64,000 nt of DNA from Draconibacterium orientale (GTDB lineage: Bacteria > Bacteroidota > Bacteroidia > Bacteroidales > Prolixibacteraceae): assembly GCF_000626635.1 (NCBI RefSeq), contig NZ_CP007451.1, forward strand, positions 496,001-560,000, written 5' to 3'. The position numbers and the translations under genes were made by a program. Each line of letters opens with the position of its first letter. Positions within the stretch are counted from its first letter, which is position 1. A model generated the notes under the pieces. It was not told where the DNA came from. It ran no database searches and saw only the letters and a list, made by a program, of their open reading frames with translations. Below, one piece after another: positions 1 through 8,584 of the stretch.

Positions 1-1501
1 CAGTAGTTCCAATGTAGAGTTTATTTCCTTGTCGGCAGTAAAGATCCGTAATCCCATTCGACTGTATATCACTATTTTGAATACTATATTTAGAGAAACT
101 ACCATTGTTTGAATAACAAAACAATCCTTTCGCAACTGTACCTATCCAGATATTCCCTTCAGCATCCTCTTCAATTGCTCTAATATACCGAAGAGGATTC
201 TCCTCTCCTGCTTCAGTCTTATAAGCTACAACATTAAACTTTTCATTTTCATAGTAACAAACTCCTCCTCCATACGTTCCAACCCAAATCCGACCTTTAG
301 AATCAATGAATGAACAAACAACTAAATCTTCAGGTAGAGTTCCTTGTTCGAGGTTGAAAATAGTAGATTTATCAGTGATGACATCAATTTTTGAAATTCC
401 TTCCCCATCAAAGCCGAACCATAAATTACCCTTATAATCTTCAAGGATACAACTAATATCATCTTCATTACTTACATTACATCTTTCAAAGAAAGACTGG
501 TCAATGGCTGTATAACCAATTCCTCTTTTACTGGTTCCAACCCACATAATATTTTGACTGTCGTAATAAAAACATTTTATATGGTTGGAAGGTAATGAGA
601 ACGAATTTTCTTGATCATACTTGATATTTCTATATGATTTTTCATGCAAATTGTAAACCGTTATTCCATCACTATCCGTACCAATCCAAATATTACCATG
701 ACCATCATCCATTATGGATGTTATAAAGCTGAAATCTTTATTATCCTTATTACGAAAGGCTTTTAGCTCTTTTGTTTCAGGATTATAATACTGTAAAATA
801 TCTTCAGGAGAATGCGATGTATAAAACCACAAATTAAGGGAATGGTCCAGATACATCCTATGATGAGGGTAAACCGACAACGATAATCTTGAACGCTCTA
901 CTATTTTATTGTATTCATGGTTCAATTCTCCAATCATGCCATCTTCAAAAAGAAAGAAAGCATGACCTTCCCTGCACTCAATCCATTCTAGTTTATTCCC
1001 ATAAGGTAAAATAATACAAGACTGCCAATTATTATTTAAATCACAAAATACTAATGTATCTTCCGTTTGGCACCAAAGGTTTCCATCATGGTCTATAACA
1101 AGAAGATCTATATTATTCGAAGGAATGGATAAAGATTGAAGTGCAGAAGTAATATCCTCCTCAAGTATATCTTTTTCCCGATTGTACCGGTAATATTTAT
1201 TTCCCGCCTGTACCCATATATTTTTATTTGCATCCTCATTAATTGAATACACGTCGGGACCTTCCGGAATCAGCGGATAATTTTTAAAATTATACCCATC
1301 AAAACGACTAAGTTTATTTGCCGTGACAATCCACATAAATCCATAGCTGTCCTGCACTATGTCATGAATATAGTTATCTGGCAATCCATCTTTAACACTT
1401 AATGAATTGAAATTAAAATTGGCTGCCTGAACATTTCCAAGACACAGAAGACTACACAGTATGAAAAATAATACCCTTCTCACAGTTAAAATTATTTTCA
1501 A
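1..1501 (-). CDS. HTCS-type sensor regulator, N-terminal part (runs off window)
   Basis: The reading frame is open from position 1501 to the window edge, about 500 codons. A TGA lies two codons upstream of the TTG at 1501, so TTG is the likely start; it gives a typical signal peptide beginning MKIILTVRRVLFFILC and ending near NVQA. The mature part starts with SLSVKDGLPDNYIHDIVQDS and then FMWIVTANKLSRFDG, the usual opening of the two-component regulator propeller repeats of Bacteroidota hybrid sensors. Further repeats ending in IWVGT/LYIGTT-like strands continue to the edge. Histidine kinase, receiver and HTH parts would lie outside the window. In such proteins the periplasmic propeller binds an oligosaccharide and switches on a nearby utilization locus; the ligand cannot be read here. 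An inverted repeat sits 140 bp upstream. Confidence 0.8.
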   Translation of the reverse strand, partial: MKIILTVRRVLFFILCSLLCLGNVQAANFNFNSLSVKDGLPDNYIHDIVQDSYGFMWIVTANKLSRFDGYNFKNYPLIPEGPDVYSINEDANKNIWVQAGNKYYRYNREKDILEEDITSALQSLSIPSNNIDLLVIDHDGNLWCQTEDTLVFCDLNNNWQSCIILPYGNKLEWIECREGHAFFLFEDGMIGELNHEYNKIVERSRLSLSVYPHHRMYLDHSLNLWFYTSHSPEDILQYYNPETKELKAFRNKDNKDFSFITSIMDDGHGNIWIGTDSDGITVYNLHEKSYRNIKYDQENSFSLPSNHIKCFYYDSQNIMWVGTSKRGIGYTAIDQSFFERCNVSNEDDISCILEDYKGNLWFGFDGEGISKIDVITDKSTIFNLEQGTLPEDLVVCSFIDSKGRIWVGTYGGGVCYYENEKFNVVAYKTEAGEENPLRYIRAIEEDAEGNIWIGTVAKGLFCYSNNGSFSKYSIQNSDIQSNGITDLYCRQGNKLYIGTT

Positions 1502-2321
1502 TTTTCATTTAAATGTAGCGCAATACATTTAATCACGAAAATTGAATTTTATAACAGTGTAAAAATCCGTAACTTTTGACAAAGAGGGATTCCCATTTGT
1601 ATCTGACTTGTTCCCGAATGTATGATACAACATATGGGGATGTAAGAATACATTTCTATTCTTACCTTATTTTCATATCTTTGACAAAGAAATAACATCA
1701 TTGAAATTTAAGAGAGACTTTACCGAGAACAAAAATCTACAACCTTTATAAGAAGCTGATTTTAAGCACATAAGAAAATACAAAATCGTCTTGTTCTGGG
1801 CACTGAGGAGCTTCGATATCTTATTCAATTAGAATTAGTTATCGAAGTTTTTCTTTTTACTACTGTAACATTACTGAAACTTTACATTTTTTTAGTTAGC
1901 TGTGGTGAAACATGACGGAGTGATTATTCTTCCACACACCTTATTAAAGCAGTACCTTAAAAAACTTACAAAAGTGTAATAAGGAATAAACCATCATCGT
2001 GATAATTGACCGTTAGAATTAGCGTAAAATTTGAAGATACTTCTTCCTGTTTTACTTTCAGAAAGTCCTGAATTTCAAATCCATAAAAAAACACAAAACT
2101 CCCAAAGAATCAGAAAAACCAGCAGCCGCATAACCTGTCGTTCTGCTTACTGTCGTTAAAATGGTTATGTGCCCGTTGCCTTAGCTCTTCACCTCCATTA
2201 AAAGAGATGACCTCGCTCATTCCAACAGATAAAACCGGAACGTTTTCACATTTCGGCTCCCATTGATTTTAGCAACTATAACATTGTCTAACTGACACAT
2301 AGGTCAATCAAAAACAAAAAT
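1502..2321. other. Intergenic region between HTCS and IS element
   Basis: 820 bp without a convincing gene. It contains the promoter side of the HTCS, the inverted repeat at 1642-1666, and a second inverted repeat with 8-bp arms CTTCGATA/TATCGAAG at about 1814-1848 followed by a T-rich run, possibly a terminator. A minus-strand frame of about 50 codons ending at 2110 has coding-like composition but no clear start, and may be a gene remnant. Confidence 0.5.
1642..1666. promoter_or_regulatory. Inverted repeat upstream of HTCS (candidate operator)
   Basis: Arms GTAAGAAT and ATTCTTAC are separated by 8 nt. Read on the minus strand the site begins GGTAAGAAT, the same 9-mer as in the site at 56506-56518 upstream of the xylan-locus GH43. 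It may be an operator of an HTCS-type regulator; this is inference from position and sequence similarity only. Confidence 0.35.
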
Positions 2322-2323
2322 GA

Positions 2324-2360
2324 GGCTGTCCAAAAAGTAAAATTGGACAGCCTTTGTTTT
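2324..2360 (+). terminator. IS left-end hairpin, transcription stop for incoming transcripts
   Basis: GGCTGTCCAA (2324-2333) and TTGGACAGCC (2343-2352) form a perfect 10-bp stem with a 9-nt loop, followed by tttgttttt. The terminal repeat is one arm of the hairpin. It would stop transcription entering from outside before it reaches the transposase gene. Confidence 0.6.
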
Positions 2361-2367
2361 TATTGTC

Positions 2368-2391
2368 CCTTTAAGATTTGTATCTTAAAGG
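2368..2391 (+). promoter_or_regulatory. Hairpin over transposase translation start
   Basis: CCTTTAAGAT (2368-2377) pairs perfectly with ATCTTAAAGG (2382-2391) across a 4-nt loop. It ends 5 nt before the ATG at 2397, so it would hide the ribosome landing site in transcripts that contain the whole stem. This resembles the protective structures that limit transposase translation from external promoters in other IS elements. Confidence 0.5.
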
Positions 2392-2396
2392 TGGAT

Positions 2397-4067
2397 ATGA
2401 CAATAAGATCAAACGTACGATTTAAAAGCGTTACTTCCCAGCAATCGATGCTGTTTCCAAGTAATTTAAGCGATAAAATAGCGGCTAATCACCCTGTTCG
2501 TCTTGTTAACCAGATAGTTGATGGTTTAAACATCGACGATATTTTATCGACCTACAAAGGTGGTGGCACCAGTTCTTATCACCCTCGGATCATGCTTAAG
2601 ATCCTGTTCTACAGCTATCTGAACAATGTTTATTCATGCCGGAAGATTGCACGCCAGTTGGAAGAAAACATCCATTACATGTGGCTTTCAGGCGAGGCAA
2701 CGCCTAATTTCCGAACGATCAACAACTTTCGCAGTCAGAAACTGAAACACCAGATCCAAACCTTGTTTGCCCAAATGGTACAGCTAATGGCAGAGATGGG
2801 CTATGTGAGCCTCGATGTTCAGTACATAGATGGGACGAAAATCGAGGCAGCATCTAACCGCTATACTTTTGTTTGGCGTGGGTCGGTTGAAAAATACAAG
2901 GAGAAACTTGAACATAAAATCCAGACTGTTTTAAAAGATATTGAGGCAAGTATTGATGTCGATTCTGCTGAACAAACAGAAGACGATCAGCCGCAACCAG
3001 TTAATGCAGTGTTGCTTAAGAAGAAAATCGGTCAACTAAACGAGCAACGGTCGAAACTGGATAAGAAACAGCAAAAACAGGTAAAACAACTGGAAGAAGA
3101 TGCATTGCCACGACTTCAAAAGTATGAACAGCAATTGGAAACACTGGGCACCCGTAACAGTTACTCGAAAACCGATACCGATGCCACTTTCATGCGCATG
3201 AAAGAAGACCATATGAAAAACGGCCAGTTAAAGCCGGCTTACAACACGCAAATCAGTACCGAAAACCAGTTTATTACAGGCTTTTCACTTCACCAGCGCC
3301 CCGGCGATACAGCTACACTAATTCCGCATCTCGACCAGTTTGAAGCACTCTACAACAAACAATCATCTACCGTTGTGGCCGACTCAGGCTATGGAAGCGA
3401 AGAAAATTACCAGCACCTGGAAAATAAAGATATCCAGGCTTTTGTCAAGTATAACTACTTTCATAAAGAACAAAAAAGAAGCTACAGGAACAATGTTTTT
3501 CTGCAGGCAAACCTGTACTACAACCAGGAGCAGGACTATTATGTATGCCCCATGGGACAACACCTGCATAACGCAGGTAAAGGAAAACGGAAATCAGAGC
3601 TGGGATTCGATTACCAGGTGAGTATTTACCAGGCACAAAACTGCACGGGCTGTCCGCTACGGGGGCAATGCCACAAAGCCAAAGGAGATCGGAAAATCGA
3701 AGTTAACCACAACCTGAATCGTTTACGACAAATTGCACGCGATAAACTGTTGAGCGATGAAGGACTTTACCATCGGAGCAAACGCCCCATTGAGCCCGAA
3801 GCTGTATTCGGACAGCTGAAATCGAACAACAAATTTAACCGGTTTACCCTCCGGGGATTGAGCAAAGTTGAAATCGAGTTTGGTTTAATGGCAATCGGGC
3901 ATAACCTGAGGAAGATAATAGCTATAATTATGTCCTCAAAACGGGAAAAAACAGTCTTTTGGGCCATTATTGTTGTTTTTGAAGTAGTAAGCACAAAAAA
4001 CAACAACTTGAAAAAGCAACAATCTAAAATCTGGATGAAAAACTACTATTCTGAAATTGCAGCATAA
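2397..4067 (+). CDS. IS1182-family transposase
   Basis: A DDE transposase of about 556 residues. The frame extends 18 codons further 5' to a TTG at 2343, but that extension runs through the IS-end hairpins; the ATG at 2397 ([10 protein letters not shown]) is the better start. Family hallmarks are the N-terminal block with [12 protein letters not shown] and [11 protein letters not shown], the first catalytic Asp in YIDGTKIEA, the second in [10 protein letters not shown], a cysteine-containing [10 protein letters not shown] segment, and the catalytic Glu in [15 protein letters not shown] charged coiled-coil region (about residues 170-270) separates the first two Asp residues, as in other IS1182 members. 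The gene is intact and alone in the element. Confidence 0.9.
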   Translation: MTIRSNVRFKSVTSQQSMLFPSNLSDKIAANHPVRLVNQIVDGLNIDDILSTYKGGGTSSYHPRIMLKILFYSYLNNVYSCRKIARQLEENIHYMWLSGEATPNFRTINNFRSQKLKHQIQTLFAQMVQLMAEMGYVSLDVQYIDGTKIEAASNRYTFVWRGSVEKYKEKLEHKIQTVLKDIEASIDVDSAEQTEDDQPQPVNAVLLKKKIGQLNEQRSKLDKKQQKQVKQLEEDALPRLQKYEQQLETLGTRNSYSKTDTDATFMRMKEDHMKNGQLKPAYNTQISTENQFITGFSLHQRPGDTATLIPHLDQFEALYNKQSSTVVADSGYGSEENYQHLENKDIQAFVKYNYFHKEQKRSYRNNVFLQANLYYNQEQDYYVCPMGQHLHNAGKGKRKSELGFDYQVSIYQAQNCTGCPLRGQCHKAKGDRKIEVNHNLNRLRQIARDKLLSDEGLYHRSKRPIEPEAVFGQLKSNNKFNRFTLRGLSKVEIEFGLMAIGHNLRKIIAIIMSSKREKTVFWAIIVVFEVVSTKNNNLKKQQSKIWMKNYYSEIAA

Positions 4068-4106
4068 AAAAAGAGACCGCCTTTTTGGACAGCCTCTTTT
4101 TTATTT
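4066..4106. terminator. Right-end hairpin of IS, likely bidirectional terminator
   Basis: An A-rich arm ending AAAAAAGAG and the matching CTCTTTTTT enclose the right terminal repeat. The structure could end the transposase transcript on the plus strand and also the trxB transcript arriving on the minus strand. Confidence 0.4.
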
Positions 4107-4123
4107 CGATTTTTATTCCTTGT

Positions 4124-5128
4124 TTAACTATGTTTTTCCGAAAGGTATCGCTCAGCATCTATTGCAGCCATACATCCCGATCCGGCAGCAGTAACCGCCT
4201 GACGATATTGCGAGTCTTGCACATCACCGCAGGCAAATACTCCGGGAACTTTTGTTTTTGATGTTCCGGGCTTAGTCAAAATATAACCTACATCGTCGGT
4301 ATCAAGGTATTCGGCAAAAATATCAGAGTTTGGCTTGTGTCCGATAGCCAAAAAGAAACCGTCAATTTTAATCGTAATTTCCTCTTCCCGTTCTTCTCCA
4401 AGGTTTTTAACCAAAGTTGCGCCTTCAACCACACCATTGTCGCCAATCAAACCTTTTGTTTGGTGTTTCCAAAGTATTTCTACGTTTGGTATTTTTTTCA
4501 CCCGCTCGGCCATTACTCGCGACGCACGAAGTACATCACGACGTACAATCATGTAAACTTTGTTACACAAACCGGCCAGGTACATGGCTTCCTCGGCAGC
4601 AGTATCGCCACCTCCGACAACAGCGACATCTTTTCCTCTGTAGAAAAATCCGTCGCAGGTTGCACAGGCCGAAACTCCACCGCCTGCATATTTCTTTTCG
4701 TCTTCCAATCCGAGGTATTTTGCAGTTGCTCCGGTTGCAATAATCACGGTTTCAGCTTCGATTACCTTTGCGTCATCGATCCAAACTTTATGAACATCGC
4801 CCGAGAAATCAACTTTTGTAGCCATTCCCCAACGCACATCGGTACCAAAACGCTCTGCCTGTTTTTTCAGGTCTTCCATCATTACCGGGCCGGTAACACC
4901 TTCCGGGTAACCCGGATAGTTCTCAACTTCGGTAGTGGTTGTTAACTGGCCACCCGGCTGAAGTCCTTCGTACATTACCGGACTCAGATTAGCACGTGCG
5001 GCATAAATTGCGGCAGTATAACCAGCAGGGCCCGATCCTACGATCAAACATTTTACCTTTTCTACATCGGTTGGTTCAACGTTTTTATTTTCGTTGTTAT
5101 CGTTAATATCAAGTGGTTTAAACATCAT
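4124..5128 (-). CDS. trxB: Thioredoxin-disulfide reductase
   Basis: A flavoprotein of 334 residues that uses NADPH to reduce thioredoxin in the cytoplasm. The FAD-binding GSGPAGYTAA motif is at about residue 31, the redox-active Cys-Ala-Thr-Cys (C155, C158) in SACATCDGFF, the NADPH-binding VVGGGDTAAEEA at about 170, and the C-terminal FAD motif GVFACGDVQD near residue 293. Length and order match the low-molecular-weight bacterial family. A 20-residue Asn/Glu-rich N-terminal extension precedes the first beta strand; ATG codons at 5128 and 5125 are both possible starts. The gene stands alone, convergent with the IS and divergent from the GIY-YIG gene, and is unrelated to the polysaccharide loci. 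Confidence 0.96.
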   Translation of the reverse strand: MMFKPLDINDNNENKNVEPTDVEKVKCLIVGSGPAGYTAAIYAARANLSPVMYEGLQPGGQLTTTTEVENYPGYPEGVTGPVMMEDLKKQAERFGTDVRWGMATKVDFSGDVHKVWIDDAKVIEAETVIIATGATAKYLGLEDEKKYAGGGVSACATCDGFFYRGKDVAVVGGGDTAAEEAMYLAGLCNKVYMIVRRDVLRASRVMAERVKKIPNVEILWKHQTKGLIGDNGVVEGATLVKNLGEEREEEITIKIDGFFLAIGHKPNSDIFAEYLDTDDVGYILTKPGTSKTKVPGVFACGDVQDSQYRQAVTAAGSGCMAAIDAERYLSEKHS

Positions 5129-5364
5129 TTAAATTTTTAGTTGCACAAAAATACAAAACATACTCCATTGATTATTATAAATTCAATCGATAATTATGAA
5201 GTAATCATAGCTGAATTCTATAACATGAATAAAATAGTTGATTAAAGAAAGAAAAAGTTTTGTAATAATAATTTCTAAGCTTACTTTTGCAATCCTGATT
5301 CGGTTCCGGTTTCACCGAGAATCCACGATGCTAAGGCATCGGGAAAAATCAAAGATTTTAGAAA

Positions 5365-5385
5365 ATCGGGATTAGCGTACTGGTC
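5365..5385 (+). repeat. Truncated tRNA-Pro copy
   Basis: The segment is ATCGGGAT joined directly to TAGCGTACTGGTC. Both parts match the intact tRNA-Pro gene 280 bp downstream (5649-5656 and 5672-5684), with 15 bp missing between them. It lies 5 bp before the upstream start codon of the GIY-YIG gene, so that gene is flanked by a relic and an intact copy of the same tRNA. Confidence 0.7.
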
Positions 5386-5404
5386 GTGAATGACCTTTAA
5401 CAAG

Positions 5405-5674
5405 ATGAAGTTCTTTGTTTACATATTGGAATCGGAAATTGACAATAGTTTTTACATTGGTCAAACAGCAGATTTAGAAGCACGGTTGAAAAAACACAAT
5501 AAAGGTTACAATCGCTCTACCTCTGCAAAAAGACCTTGGAAACTGATATACTCTGAGATTTGCAACTCTCGATCTGAAGCAATGAAACTTGAAAAACAGT
5601 TAAAAGGCTGGAAAAAAAGAGATGCAATTCTTAATTATATAAATAATCATCGGGATGTGGCGCAGTCCGGTTAG
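5405..5674 (+). CDS. Small GIY-YIG (URI) endonuclease-like protein
   Basis: A stand-alone GIY-YIG domain of about 89 residues. The core is FVYILES then SFYIGQTADLEARLKKHN (the Y-I-G strand), with the Arg-containing helix after it, KRPWKLIYSE, and the Glu in EAMKLEKQLKGWKK. ATG codons at 5390 and 5405 are in frame; 5405 puts the first beta strand at the N-terminus as in relatives. This family cuts DNA, but the role of single-domain members is not established. The last eight codons and the stop lie within the tRNA-Pro gene (5651-5725), so the protein C-terminus is encoded by the 5' half of the tRNA. With the tRNA relic at 5365-5385, this suggests the gene entered at a tRNA. Confidence 0.85.
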   Translation: MKFFVYILESEIDNSFYIGQTADLEARLKKHNKGYNRSTSAKRPWKLIYSEICNSRSEAMKLEKQLKGWKKRDAILNYINNHRDVAQSG

Positions 5675-5725
5675 CGTACTGGTCTGGGGGACCAGGGGTC
5701 GCAGGTTCAAATCCTGTCATCCCGA
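5651..5725 (+). tRNA. tRNA-Pro (anticodon GGG)
   Basis: A full cloverleaf can be drawn. The acceptor is CGGGATG/CATCCCG, the D stem GCGC/GCGT with GG in the loop, the anticodon stem CTGGT/ACCAG with loop CTGGGGG (anticodon GGG at 5686-5688), and the T arm GCAGG-TTCAAAT-CCTGT. The discriminator is A at 5725 and no CCA is encoded. The 5' 24 nt overlap the end of the GIY-YIG gene. Confidence 0.93.
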
Positions 5726-5735
5726 CGAAGCAGAA

Positions 5736-5765
5736 AGCCTTTCGCAATAGCGGAGGGCTTTTTTG
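5736..5765 (+). terminator. Terminator after tRNA-Pro
   Basis: AGCCTTTCGC (5736-5745) pairs with GCGGAGGGCT (5750-5759) using G-T wobbles across a 4-nt loop, followed by a run of six T. Confidence 0.75.
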
Positions 5766-5991
5766 TTTGAATGAAGCACAAAATGCACTCGAAAAATCTT
5801 TAACCCCTTATAATACTTCCCGTTAATCAGGTACAAAAGCATTTTTACGGTGTTCCTATGCATTATTGTCCACCTGTTATACCCAAAACTCCACCCTGTT
5901 TCTGTTTTTGTTTTCAATCTTTGATCCTAAGTTTTTATAGCTGACAAACGTCGGTAGTATTAAAATTAATCAAACTTTCAGAAGTAAATCA

Positions 5992-7332
5992 ATGAAGAAT
6001 CAAAAACTAAGCATACTCGAAAAAATCGGGTATGGATCAGGCGATGCCGCCGTAAACGTGGTTATTTCATCCATGTTTCTTATTATCACTTATTTTTACA
6101 CCGATATTTTTGGGCTGAAACCCAAAGACGTGGCGCTAATGTTCTTACTCGTTCGGCTGATCGATGCAATAAGCGATCCGTTGATGGGATTAATAACCGA
6201 CAAGTATAAATTTAAAGGTGGCCGCTTTCGTCCTTACTTTTTATTTCTGTCGGTTCCTTTCGGAATCTCGGTGTTTCTAACCTTTACCACGCCCGGTTTC
6301 GATTATGCCGGCAAACTTATTTACGCCTACATTACCTACATTTTTGTAACGCTGATGTTTACATCGGTTACCATTCCATATATTTCACTAATCGGGGTAT
6401 TAACCAACGACCCGCAGGAACGTTTGTCGGCCAACGGCTACCGACTGTTCTTTGCGAAGGTTGCCGCATTTATGGTGTCGATCGTGGTTCCTATTCTGGC
6501 CGAAAAATTAGGTCGCGACGATATGGGAAGAGGTTATCAACTGGCCATGGGATTAATGGCGCTTATGGGAACTTTGTTGTTTTTATTCAGCTATTTTACT
6601 ACCCGCGAGCGTATCGAACATGTGGTTGACAAAACACCGTTTTTTCAGCAACTAAAATACCTGGTAAAAAACCACCAGTGGCTTATTCTTTGGGGATCAT
6701 GCCTTTCGGGTACGGTTGGTTATGTTATCCGCAGTTCGGTGGCTATTTTTTATGCCAAATATTACCTGGGCGGCGATGCCGGAATGCAATCAACGTTCAT
6801 GGGAACCGGCGTAGCAGCAGCCATTTTGGCCATGCCCTTATCCACGCTTATTACCAAACGTTTTTGTAAGGTAAAACTGTTCTGGATGTCGCAGTTTGGC
6901 GTGGGCATACTAAGTGTTTTGATGTTTGTTTTGGTAAAACCACAACCCGACAGTGTGCTGATGGCTTACGTGCTTTATTTTATCCTGTCGCTGGTGGTTG
7001 ATGTGCATGCCCCGGTATTTTGGTCGGCCATTGCCGAAGCAGTTGACTACGGCCATGCTGAGACCGGAAAACGCATTTCAGGACTGGCATTCGGAGGTAT
7101 TTCCTTCGCACAAAAAGCAGGAATGGGAATTGCCGGAGCAGTGGTTGGTTTATTGCTTGATGCTTTTGGATACATTCCTGATGCGGTTCAAACAAAAACA
7201 GCGCTTACCGGACTGGCAATTATGCTAACTTTAATTCCGGGTGTTTTTCATGTCATCAACGGAATGTTGATCTACCGCTACAAAATCACCGATAAATATT
7301 ACGAAACCATAAAAGCAAAAATTCATATTTAA
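5992..7332 (+). CDS. GPH-family oligosaccharide:cation symporter
   Basis: An inner-membrane carrier of 446 residues with about 12 hydrophobic segments. The start MKNQKLSILEKIGYGSGDAA, the loop motif DAISDPLMGLITDK followed by GGRFRPYFLF, and the central charged loop match glycoside-pentoside-hexuronide symporters (XynB/MelB-like). The next gene starts one base after the stop and encodes a cytoplasmic GH43, so the pair probably imports and then cleaves short arabino-oligosaccharides. The preceding 225 bp hold the promoter region; a strong terminator follows the second gene, making this a two-gene unit. A second GPH carrier at 33687-35141 serves the xylan locus. Confidence 0.88.
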   Translation: MKNQKLSILEKIGYGSGDAAVNVVISSMFLIITYFYTDIFGLKPKDVALMFLLVRLIDAISDPLMGLITDKYKFKGGRFRPYFLFLSVPFGISVFLTFTTPGFDYAGKLIYAYITYIFVTLMFTSVTIPYISLIGVLTNDPQERLSANGYRLFFAKVAAFMVSIVVPILAEKLGRDDMGRGYQLAMGLMALMGTLLFLFSYFTTRERIEHVVDKTPFFQQLKYLVKNHQWLILWGSCLSGTVGYVIRSSVAIFYAKYYLGGDAGMQSTFMGTGVAAAILAMPLSTLITKRFCKVKLFWMSQFGVGILSVLMFVLVKPQPDSVLMAYVLYFILSLVVDVHAPVFWSAIAEAVDYGHAETGKRISGLAFGGISFAQKAGMGIAGAVVGLLLDAFGYIPDAVQTKTALTGLAIMLTLIPGVFHVINGMLIYRYKITDKYYETIKAKIHI

Positions 7333-7333
7333 A

Positions 7334-8335
7334 ATGGATACTACAGGAAAAAATGCGCCATTGATTGAGCAGCGAGCCGATCCGTTTGTGTATAAACATA
7401 CCGATGGGTATTACTATTTCACCGGCTCGGTACCAACATACGATCGCATCGAACTACGGAAAGCAAAAACTATTGAAGGCTTAAAAAACGCCGAAACCTA
7501 CGATGTTTGGTTCAAGCACGAATCAGGCCCAATGAGTCGCCATATCTGGGCACCTGAAATTCATTACCTCGATGGCAAATGGTATGTTTATTTTGCCGCC
7601 AGCCAGGAAGAAGACATTTGGGCATTAAGACCATATGTACTGGAATGCTCCGGACAGGATCCTTTAAAAGATGAATGGATTGAGCTGGGAATGATGCAGG
7701 CTGCCGATGGCGATGAGAAATCGTTCATTGACTTTTCGTTGGATGGAACGGTATTCGAAAATAACGGCAAACGCTATTTTTGCTGGGCCGAAAAAACCGG
7801 CGGGCAGTTTGCTGCTTCCAATTTATACCTGGCCGAAATGGAATCGCCAATAAAACTGAAAACTGTACAGTTTATGCTTACTACTCCCGATTACGATTGG
7901 GAACGCATTGATTTCTGGGTAAACGAAGGACCGGCAGTAATAAAAAATAAAGGCAAAATTTATATTACTTTCTCGGCAAGTGCCACAGGTGCATGTTATT
8001 GTATGGGATTGATGGAAGCCAATGAAGATGCCGATCTGCTGGATCGTGATTCATGGAAAAAATCGAGATACCCGGTGCTGGAAACCGACTACGAAAAAAA
8101 AATATATGGCCCGGGACACAACTGTTTTACGGTAGCCGAAGACGATGTTACGCCCTTGTGCATTTATCATGCAAGAGATTATGAAAATGCTATTGGCGAT
8201 CCGTCGGTTGTTCCGGCCAGCGACACCCGTCCACTCGAAGAAATTGTTAAAGACCCGCTCTACGATCCGAATCGCCACGCAAGGGTTATGAAAGTAACAT
8301 TTGATGCTGACGGCAGACCGGTATTCCGATTTTAG
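7334..8335 (+). CDS. GH43 arabinofuranosidase-like enzyme, cytoplasmic
   Basis: A five-bladed GH43 of 333 residues without a signal peptide. The catalytic Asp base is in RADPFVYKHTDGYYYF, the pKa-modulating Asp in SFIDFSLDGTVF, and the acid Glu in WVNEGPAVIKNKGKIYITF. The sequence resembles the exo-acting alpha-1,5-arabinofuranosidase branch (GH43_26-like), though I cannot fix the subfamily without a search. Because it lacks an export signal and is translationally adjacent to a GPH symporter, it probably releases arabinose from imported oligosaccharides in the cytoplasm. Beta-xylosidase activity is an alternative. Confidence 0.85.
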   Translation: MDTTGKNAPLIEQRADPFVYKHTDGYYYFTGSVPTYDRIELRKAKTIEGLKNAETYDVWFKHESGPMSRHIWAPEIHYLDGKWYVYFAASQEEDIWALRPYVLECSGQDPLKDEWIELGMMQAADGDEKSFIDFSLDGTVFENNGKRYFCWAEKTGGQFAASNLYLAEMESPIKLKTVQFMLTTPDYDWERIDFWVNEGPAVIKNKGKIYITFSASATGACYCMGLMEANEDADLLDRDSWKKSRYPVLETDYEKKIYGPGHNCFTVAEDDVTPLCIYHARDYENAIGDPSVVPASDTRPLEEIVKDPLYDPNRHARVMKVTFDADGRPVFRF

Positions 8336-8366
8336 TTGAACGATAATAAGCCGAAAAGGCAAACCC

Positions 8367-8412
8367 AAAGTCAGGGGGCTGTATCGAATAATACAATACA
8401 GCCCCCGACTTT
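8367..8412 (+). terminator. Strong terminator after symporter-GH43 unit
   Basis: AAAGTCAGGGGGCTGTAT pairs with ATACAGCCCCCGACTTT, leaving one bulged A. This is a 17-bp GC-rich stem separating the transport unit from the HTCS gene. Confidence 0.8.
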
Positions 8413-8584
8413 CTATTCTGCTCCATATTCAAAAGCTACATGCCCAATGGCGCTGCAACAATACTGCACATTTTGTATTCCCAAAACTGCAAAACACATA
8501 TCATCCCCGAATTAAATACATACTTGTTGCTCAGTCTTGTCAGAATGGGTATTTTTACGCCCATATTTGTAATTGAGCATACTT

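Larger units (their letters stand above)
2322..4096 (+). mobile_element. IS1182-family insertion sequence, complete
   Basis: Perfect 16-bp terminal inverted repeats GAGGCTGTCCAAAAAG lie at 2322-2337 and, as the reverse complement, at 4081-4096. They enclose one full-length transposase gene, giving an element of 1775 bp. No target-site duplication is obvious next to the repeats (aaaat on the left, ttttt on the right). The element sits only 27 bp beyond the stop codon of the convergent trxB gene. An intact transposase and identical ends suggest recent arrival or continuing activity. Confidence 0.9.

Noticed and set aside
2110-2266. Minus-strand frame of about 50 codons before the IS
   Set aside because: No convincing start and no recognisable family; could be a gene remnant but cannot be supported.
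2317-4101. Target-site duplication of the IS element
   Set aside because: The flanks aaaat and ttttt are not a direct repeat; only A/T runs.
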